From assembly GCA_011525915.1 (NCBI GenBank), contig WYBM01000003.1:1-64000 (forward strand): a stretch of 64,000 nt of DNA, written 5' to 3'. Made by a program: the position numbers and the translations under genes. This stretch comes from Ardenticatenaceae bacterium. Lineage in GTDB: Bacteria > Chloroflexota > Anaerolineae > Promineifilales > Promineifilaceae. Below, piece after piece: positions 59,127 to 64,000 of the stretch. Under the pieces are notes generated by a model. It saw only the letters and a program-made list of their open reading frames with translations, was not told the DNA's origin and did not search any database. Every line of letters starts with the position of its first letter. The first letter of the stretch is position 1.

Positions 59127-61075
59127 GCCGCTGGCTGCGCCAACACCAACTGGCGATTACGGCCGTACTCGTTGCGTGCTTTGCGCTGTGGCTTTACGCG
59201 CCCATCCGCCACTATCCCTTGCTGTATGACGATCTGTTAACCATCCGCCTGGTTAAGGCGTTGAACTACGCCACGGTTTGGCGTCCCAACCCTGACTTTG
59301 GCTATTATCGGCCGCTGCTGTTTCTGCCTTACCTTTTTACACACAGCCTGTTTGGCTATTACCCCCCTTCTTTTTTGTATGCCCAAAACCTGGGGTTGCA
59401 TGCCCTGGCCGCCGCCTTGTTAACGACCCTGGCCTGGCGCCTGTGGCAGCGCTGGCCGCGCGCCCTGGCTGCCGGGCTGTTGTTTGCCAGTTATCCGTTT
59501 GCTTACCAGGCGGTAGACGTAGCTGGTAACAACGTCTATCCACTGTTGGTGGTTCTGGTTTTGCTGGCGGGGCACACTTATCTGCAAGCCCTGACCGGGC
59601 ACAGGGTATGGTGGGTGGTCACGGCCGTGCTCTTCATGTTGACCCTGCTCAGTCACGAACTGGCGGTTTTGTTTGGCGCTTTTGCCGCCCTGATGCAGTG
59701 GGCGGCTGCTCAAAGGGTGGAGATTACCCAGTGGCGCTTAAAGCCCGGCCTCCACGCGCTGGTTTTTAATCTTTCCCGGTCCCCGTATCTTCTCTTTTTG
59801 GCCAGCGGGCTGTTGTACATTCTCCTCTACCGGTTTTTGCCAACAGCCGAGGCGCTGCCTTCCGCTTCCGACAGCCCGTGGTGGCCAAAAGCGCTGTACT
59901 GGGGACAGGCGGCCGGCTACCCGCTGGTCTGGGTGGGGGCGCGCTGGTCTGTTTTTACGGCCGATGTGATTGTGGTCGGCAGCCTGCTGATCATGCTGGC
60001 GTGCACGGGGTGGGCGGCGCGCTGGCCGCGTAACCGCCTGGCGCTGCTGTTGGGTTGGGGCTGGTGGGGCATCACGGCCGTGCTTCTCACCCTCACCCTG
60101 CCTACCGATTATGTGCTGCATGGCCCTCGCCTGACGTACCTGGGCAGTGTTGGTATCAGTCTGCTGTGGGCGGTATTGTTGGATGCACTTTTTACCTGGC
60201 GGCGCGTGGGGCAGATGGTATGGGCGCTGGCATTGGCCGCCATGCTGCTGCCGGGCAGCCTGTTTGTCCGTGGGCGTATGGCCGCGCTGGCAGACCTGGG
60301 CACGGTGGTAGACGTGATGGCCAGGCACATGCTGCCCAGGCCGTTGGCCGAAGGTGTCTTGTTTGTCAATTTGCCGGCCTGGTCAGTCCCCGCGCACCCC
60401 ACCTTTCCTGTAGGCGTAGAAATTGCAGCCCTCATGGGCCATCACCTCTTTGCGGAAGAGTTGGTATGGCATAACCTGAACCAGGTGCGGCCGGTACGGG
60501 CCATCGGCATGGCGGGTTTGCAGCGAGACCCTGGCCATCCGTATGGCATCCATGACCAGGCAGAAGATATGGGTGACGTGGCTGCCTGGGCACCGGCCGG
60601 TGCCCATGTCTTCATCAGCCAGTTCACCACCGCCGGGGTAGAAGCACAATACACCGGGCATTTCTGGCCGGGCGAGGCGGCCACCAACCATCTGGCGTGG
60701 ATGGGTGATTACCGGCTTGTGACCGCCACGGCCGTGGCCTGTGAGGATACGCTCACCCTGACCACGACCTGGCAGCTGCCGGCTGCCCCCGCGCCTACCA
60801 CGTCTCTGTTTGTGCAAGCCCTGGCGGCCGACGGTCGTTTGGTGGGCCAGAACGATGGTCCCCCGCTGAACTTGCCGCCAGAAATGCTGGCGCTGCCTAC
60901 GGGCTGGCTGGTGACAGACCGGCGCACTGTCTCCCTGGCAGACGCCCCAGCCGCGCTGCTTATCGGCGCCTATGATTACCTGAGTGGTGACCGCTTTCCG
61001 GCCACTGATGCCGGGGAACGGCCGTTGCCTGACAATGCCCTCCCCTTGCCCGTAGCTCCTTGCCCTGGTTCTTAA
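59123..61075 (+). CDS. GT-C-type polytopic membrane protein
   Basis: This 650-residue protein has about ten transmembrane helices in residues 10-420 and a C-terminal outer domain. Near the N-terminus the loop YPLLYDDLLTIRLVKALNYAT holds the D-D pair typical of GT-C glycosyltransferases, followed by GYYRPLLFLPYLF. Such enzymes use lipid-linked sugars outside the membrane. Family within GT-C unknown. No terminator is seen in 61076-61237, which also holds the ribosome-binding region of the next gene. Confidence 0.75.
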   Translation: MSRWLRQHQLAITAVLVACFALWLYAPIRHYPLLYDDLLTIRLVKALNYATVWRPNPDFGYYRPLLFLPYLFTHSLFGYYPPSFLYAQNLGLHALAAALLTTLAWRLWQRWPRALAAGLLFASYPFAYQAVDVAGNNVYPLLVVLVLLAGHTYLQALTGHRVWWVVTAVLFMLTLLSHELAVLFGAFAALMQWAAAQRVEITQWRLKPGLHALVFNLSRSPYLLFLASGLLYILLYRFLPTAEALPSASDSPWWPKALYWGQAAGYPLVWVGARWSVFTADVIVVGSLLIMLACTGWAARWPRNRLALLLGWGWWGITAVLLTLTLPTDYVLHGPRLTYLGSVGISLLWAVLLDALFTWRRVGQMVWALALAAMLLPGSLFVRGRMAALADLGTVVDVMARHMLPRPLAEGVLFVNLPAWSVPAHPTFPVGVEIAALMGHHLFAEELVWHNLNQVRPVRAIGMAGLQRDPGHPYGIHDQAEDMGDVAAWAPAGAHVFISQFTTAGVEAQYTGHFWPGEAATNHLAWMGDYRLVTATAVACEDTLTLTTTWQLPAAPAPTTSLFVQALAADGRLVGQNDGPPLNLPPEMLALPTGWLVTDRRTVSLADAPAALLIGAYDYLSGDRFPATDAGERPLPDNALPLPVAPCPGS

Positions 61076-61237
61076 AGGCTCATTCAACAAATTGTGAGCA
61101 ACATGCGTAAAAGAGAGAGGTTGCCCAAATTTTAAGTTGACCATCTCCTGCTAATTTAAGACAATGCCCTATCCACGCCCGTGAGGGGCAAATAATTATC
61201 CTAGAGGTTGCGGAAGTTTACATAAGAGGTTACATAC

Positions 61238-64000
61238 ATGAAACGATTAGCAATTTTTACATCCCTATTGAGCCTGACACTGATGATCTTGTTCGCTTTA
61301 ACGGCGAAACCGGCACCGGCAGCTCAGGCACCCATCCTTGACTATGATTTTGTTGTGGTCAAAGCTTATTATGATGATCTGGAGATGGTGTCTAACCTTA
61401 CCCATGCCATCGAGCCCTGGGAAATTAACTTTGACAAACAGTACATTGTGCTGGATGTAGACGCTGCTGAATATTGGCAGCTCGAACGCGCTGGGTTTCG
61501 CCTGGAAATCGATGAAAAGCTAACGACCGAACTCAACATGCCACGGGCCCCTCTTGCCGGGCAAGGAGGCGGGATTCCTGGTTACCCATGTTACCGTACT
61601 GTGGAGGAAACCTATGACACGGCCGCCAACATTGCCACCAACTACCCTGACCTGGCCGAGTGGGTAGACGTAGGTGATTCCTGGGAAAAAGTAACCCCCG
61701 GCGGCTTGCCTGGCTATGACATGATGGTGCTGGTGTTGACCAATGAAAACATCCAACGCACCAAGCCCAAACTGTTTATCACCTCGGCCATTCATGCCCG
61801 TGAATACACCACGGCCGAGCTGAATACCCGTTTTGCCGAATACCTGGTCACTGGTTATGGCAGTGACGCTGACGCCACCTGGCTGCTGGACAACCATGAA
61901 GTTCATCTCATGTTACATGCCAATCCAGACGGCCGTAAACAGGCAGAAACCGGTTTGCTCTGGCGCAAAAACACTAATAACAATTACTGTGCCAACACCA
62001 ACAATCGGGGGGCTGATCTCAACCGCAACTTCCAATTCCAATGGAACTGTTGTGGTGGTTCTAGCAACAGCCAATGTTCAGATACCTATCATGGGGCCAG
62101 CGCTGCTTCGGAGCCGGAAACACAGGCCGTGCAAAATTATTTGTTTGCCAACTTCCAGGACCTGCGAGACCCTCCCATTGGTGCCGCCGCACCGTTAACC
62201 ACCACGGGCATTTATATTGACATTCACAGCTACAGCCAACTGGTGCTATGGCCTTGGGGATTTGGTAGTATTCCCACTGGCAACGACACCGAACTTGTCA
62301 CGTTGGGCCGCAAAATGGCTTATTTTAACAATTACACCCCGCAACAGGCCATTGATTTATACGTGACCGATGGCACCACCGATGATTTTGTCTACGGTGA
62401 GTTAGGCATCCCTGCGTTCACTTTTGAATTAGGCACCTCCTTTTTCCAGGCATGTGGCACGTTTGAAAACACCATCTTCCCTGATAACCTGGCCGCCCTG
62501 GTTTACGCCGCCAAAGCAGTGCGCGAACCATATATCGCCCCCGCCGGGCCAGAGGCGTTGGGTGTGGCCGTATCGACGGCCGCCATAGCTGCTGGCACGC
62601 CGGTCACGCTGACCGCCACCCTGAATGATGTCCGCTACAATAACCAGAATGGCACGGAACCCACGCAAAACATTATGGCGGGGGAGTATTACATTGATGT
62701 GCCCCCCTGGATTACAGACACAACGCCGGTGGCCCTGCCCATGGCCCCGGCCGATGGCAGTTTTAACACCTCCATTGAAGGTGCCATTGCCGTCATTGAT
62801 ACCACCGGGCTGCCAGACGGCCGTCATACTATCTTTGTGCGCGGCCAGGATGCCAATGGGGTATGGGGTGTCTTTAGTGCCGTCTTACTCTACATTATTG
62901 ACCCGGCCGTGGCCCCGATCATTGGGGGTGAAGTGACTGCCGCTGACAGCGGCCTGCCGCTGGCGGCCACCATCACGGCTAACACGATTTTCCAGACCAC
63001 CAACAACCCCGGCACCGGCGTTTACCAGATGCAGGTTATCAGTGATACGTATACGATCACGGCCGTGCCTACTGATCCGAACTATGCCCCCAATACCGTC
63101 ACCGGCATCGTCGCCCAAAACGGCCAGACCATTCAGCAAGATTTCCAGCTTTACCCCTACTGCGACGTTTTCTTTGATGATGTTGAATCCGGCGTCAATG
63201 GCTGGACGGCACAGTCTCCCTGGGCCATCACCACAGAGGCCGCGCACAGCCCCACCCATTCCTGGACAGACAGCCCCGGCAGTAATTATGCCAATAACCG
63301 CAACGTGGCTATCACCTCACCTGTGTTTGACCTGACGGGGTATGAAAATGTGACGCTTGACTACTGGCAAATCTGTGACACGGAAGCGGGTTATGACTAC
63401 TGCCGGGTAGAAATCTCCAGCGATGGCGGTGCTAATTGGAGTGAAGTGATCAACTTTGACGGGCCGCATACCCAATGGGAAGAAATCAGCCTGCCCCTGC
63501 CGGCGCTGGACGGCCTGGCAAACGCCCGCATTCGCTTCCGCTTTACTTCTGATGGATCCATCACCGATGACGGCTGGCATGTGGATGACATTCGGCTGCG
63601 CGCCGCCGGCCCCAATTGTGTGGATAATGTGGCGCCCAACGCGGCTTTTACCTCTTCCAGCCCAGATGCTCTAGGGGACGCCACCACGTTTACCAATCAA
63701 TCTACGGGCACAGACCTGACCTTTACCTGGGACTTTGGCGATGGCGCCACCAGTACTGACCCTAACCCCAGCCACACCTACGGCGCCGCCGGCAGCTACA
63801 CGGTGACACTCACAGCCACCAATAACCTGGGCAGTGATGTGGCCACCGGTGTGGTGGACATTTTAGCGGCACCGCAAGCCAGCTTTACCTCATCCAGCCC
63901 CACAGAGTTGGGCAGCAGCACGGTTTTCACCAACACGTCTACCGGTGATGCCCTGTCTTATTTGTGGGACTTTGGCGATGGCGCTACCAGCACGGCCGTG
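61238..64000 (+). CDS. Secreted M14 zinc carboxypeptidase with PKD domains (3' end outside the window)
   Basis: 921 codons are open from ATG 61238 to the last base. A signal peptide (LAIFTSLLSLTLMILFALTA, cut near AQA) is followed by a propeptide. The M14 catalytic domain has zinc ligands in SAIHAREYTTAEL (H-x-x-E), NPDGR, R in GADLNRNF and a distal His in YIDIHSYSQ, with catalytic Glu in FTFELGTSFF. Beta-sandwich domains follow, including one with carboxypeptidase-regulatory style TNPGTGVYQMQVI. A MAM/jelly-roll-like block and at least two PKD repeats (TFTWDFGDGATST, LSYLWDFGDGATS) come last. It digests peptides outside the cell; PKD repeats give reach or surface attachment. Confidence 0.92.
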   Translation, partial: MKRLAIFTSLLSLTLMILFALTAKPAPAAQAPILDYDFVVVKAYYDDLEMVSNLTHAIEPWEINFDKQYIVLDVDAAEYWQLERAGFRLEIDEKLTTELNMPRAPLAGQGGGIPGYPCYRTVEETYDTAANIATNYPDLAEWVDVGDSWEKVTPGGLPGYDMMVLVLTNENIQRTKPKLFITSAIHAREYTTAELNTRFAEYLVTGYGSDADATWLLDNHEVHLMLHANPDGRKQAETGLLWRKNTNNNYCANTNNRGADLNRNFQFQWNCCGGSSNSQCSDTYHGASAASEPETQAVQNYLFANFQDLRDPPIGAAAPLTTTGIYIDIHSYSQLVLWPWGFGSIPTGNDTELVTLGRKMAYFNNYTPQQAIDLYVTDGTTDDFVYGELGIPAFTFELGTSFFQACGTFENTIFPDNLAALVYAAKAVREPYIAPAGPEALGVAVSTAAIAAGTPVTLTATLNDVRYNNQNGTEPTQNIMAGEYYIDVPPWITDTTPVALPMAPADGSFNTSIEGAIAVIDTTGLPDGRHTIFVRGQDANGVWGVFSAVLLYIIDPAVAPIIGGEVTAADSGLPLAATITANTIFQTTNNPGTGVYQMQVISDTYTITAVPTDPNYAPNTVTGIVAQNGQTIQQDFQLYPYCDVFFDDVESGVNGWTAQSPWAITTEAAHSPTHSWTDSPGSNYANNRNVAITSPVFDLTGYENVTLDYWQICDTEAGYDYCRVEISSDGGANWSEVINFDGPHTQWEEISLPLPALDGLANARIRFRFTSDGSITDDGWHVDDIRLRAAGPNCVDNVAPNAAFTSSSPDALGDATTFTNQSTGTDLTFTWDFGDGATSTDPNPSHTYGAAGSYTVTLTATNNLGSDVATGVVDILAAPQASFTSSSPTELGSSTVFTNTSTGDALSYLWDFGDGATSTAV

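Overview
The window is a contig piece from a GC-rich bacterium, most probably a Chloroflexota (Anaerolineae-like) organism. That placement is an inference from recalled gene style: serine/threonine kinases with beta-propellers, vWA and FHA partners, near-identical WD40 repeats, a MoaD-MoaE fusion, and an RSH protein beside LysM/SH3 and GT-C membrane proteins. The palindrome ACGGCCGT recurs about every 400-500 bases in most GC-rich genes and is nearly absent from the AT-rich ones, so it works as a built-in marker of recent acquisition.

Layout. (1) 1-8270 is a defence-like accessory region. It holds the 3' end of a WD40 protein, a MmeI-type (type IIL) restriction-modification enzyme, a PD-(D/E)XK-type nuclease, a membrane-anchored protein ending in an effector-associated-domain (EAD)-like module, and a UG/Abi-type antiviral reverse transcriptase. 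(2) 8271-9990 holds ssb with a hairpin-rich leader, then about 900 GC-rich bases with short interspersed repeats and no convincing gene. (3) 10005-35440 is a tailed-phage structural cassette in siphovirus order. It opens with a small membrane protein and a 797-aa protein that I read as a divergent two-barrel (YonO/QDE-1-like) RNA polymerase. TerS, TerL, portal, a HExxH protein, scaffold, decoration protein, major capsid, connectors, tail tube, frameshifted tail chaperones, tape measure and two tail-tip proteins follow. The last gene is a coiled-coil protein whose two halves are joined only by a -1 slip on a run of nine A; its C-terminus resembles the EAD-like module of the defence region. Two AT-rich reverse-strand cargo genes interrupt the cassette: an unknown 293-aa protein and a NACHT-LRR (bacterial NLR) ATPase beside an IS3-family remnant. 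No integrase, repressor, holin or endolysin is visible.

(4) 35477-35990 carries a 20-aa membrane peptide, a small HTH (excisionase-like) gene with a near-consensus promoter that seems to yield a leaderless mRNA, and a tRNA-Met(CAT) whose 3' end faces the phage cassette. (5) 36058-48794 is host core sequence on the minus strand: site-2 protease, CoaE-GNAT fusion, ABC-F ATPase, a C39/BtrH-like protein, a MerR regulator, RpoD, and an operon moaC, moaD-moaE, mazG-like, fabF, rnc, RmlD-like reductase. (6) 48896-64000 is plus-strand host sequence: PIG-L deacetylase, a Ser/Thr kinase / PP2C / J-vWA / zinc-ribbon-FHA signalling set, an orphan OmpR-type regulator, an RSH protein whose synthetase half looks dead, a LysM-SH3 protein, a GT-C-like membrane protein, and a secreted M14 carboxypeptidase with PKD repeats that runs off the window.

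The strongest candidates for something new are the EAD-like module shared by the defence protein and the phage tail-end protein, the slip-encoded form of the latter, the divergent RNA-polymerase-like protein with a GGCDGDD motif, and the nuclease / TM-EAD / reverse transcriptase trio.
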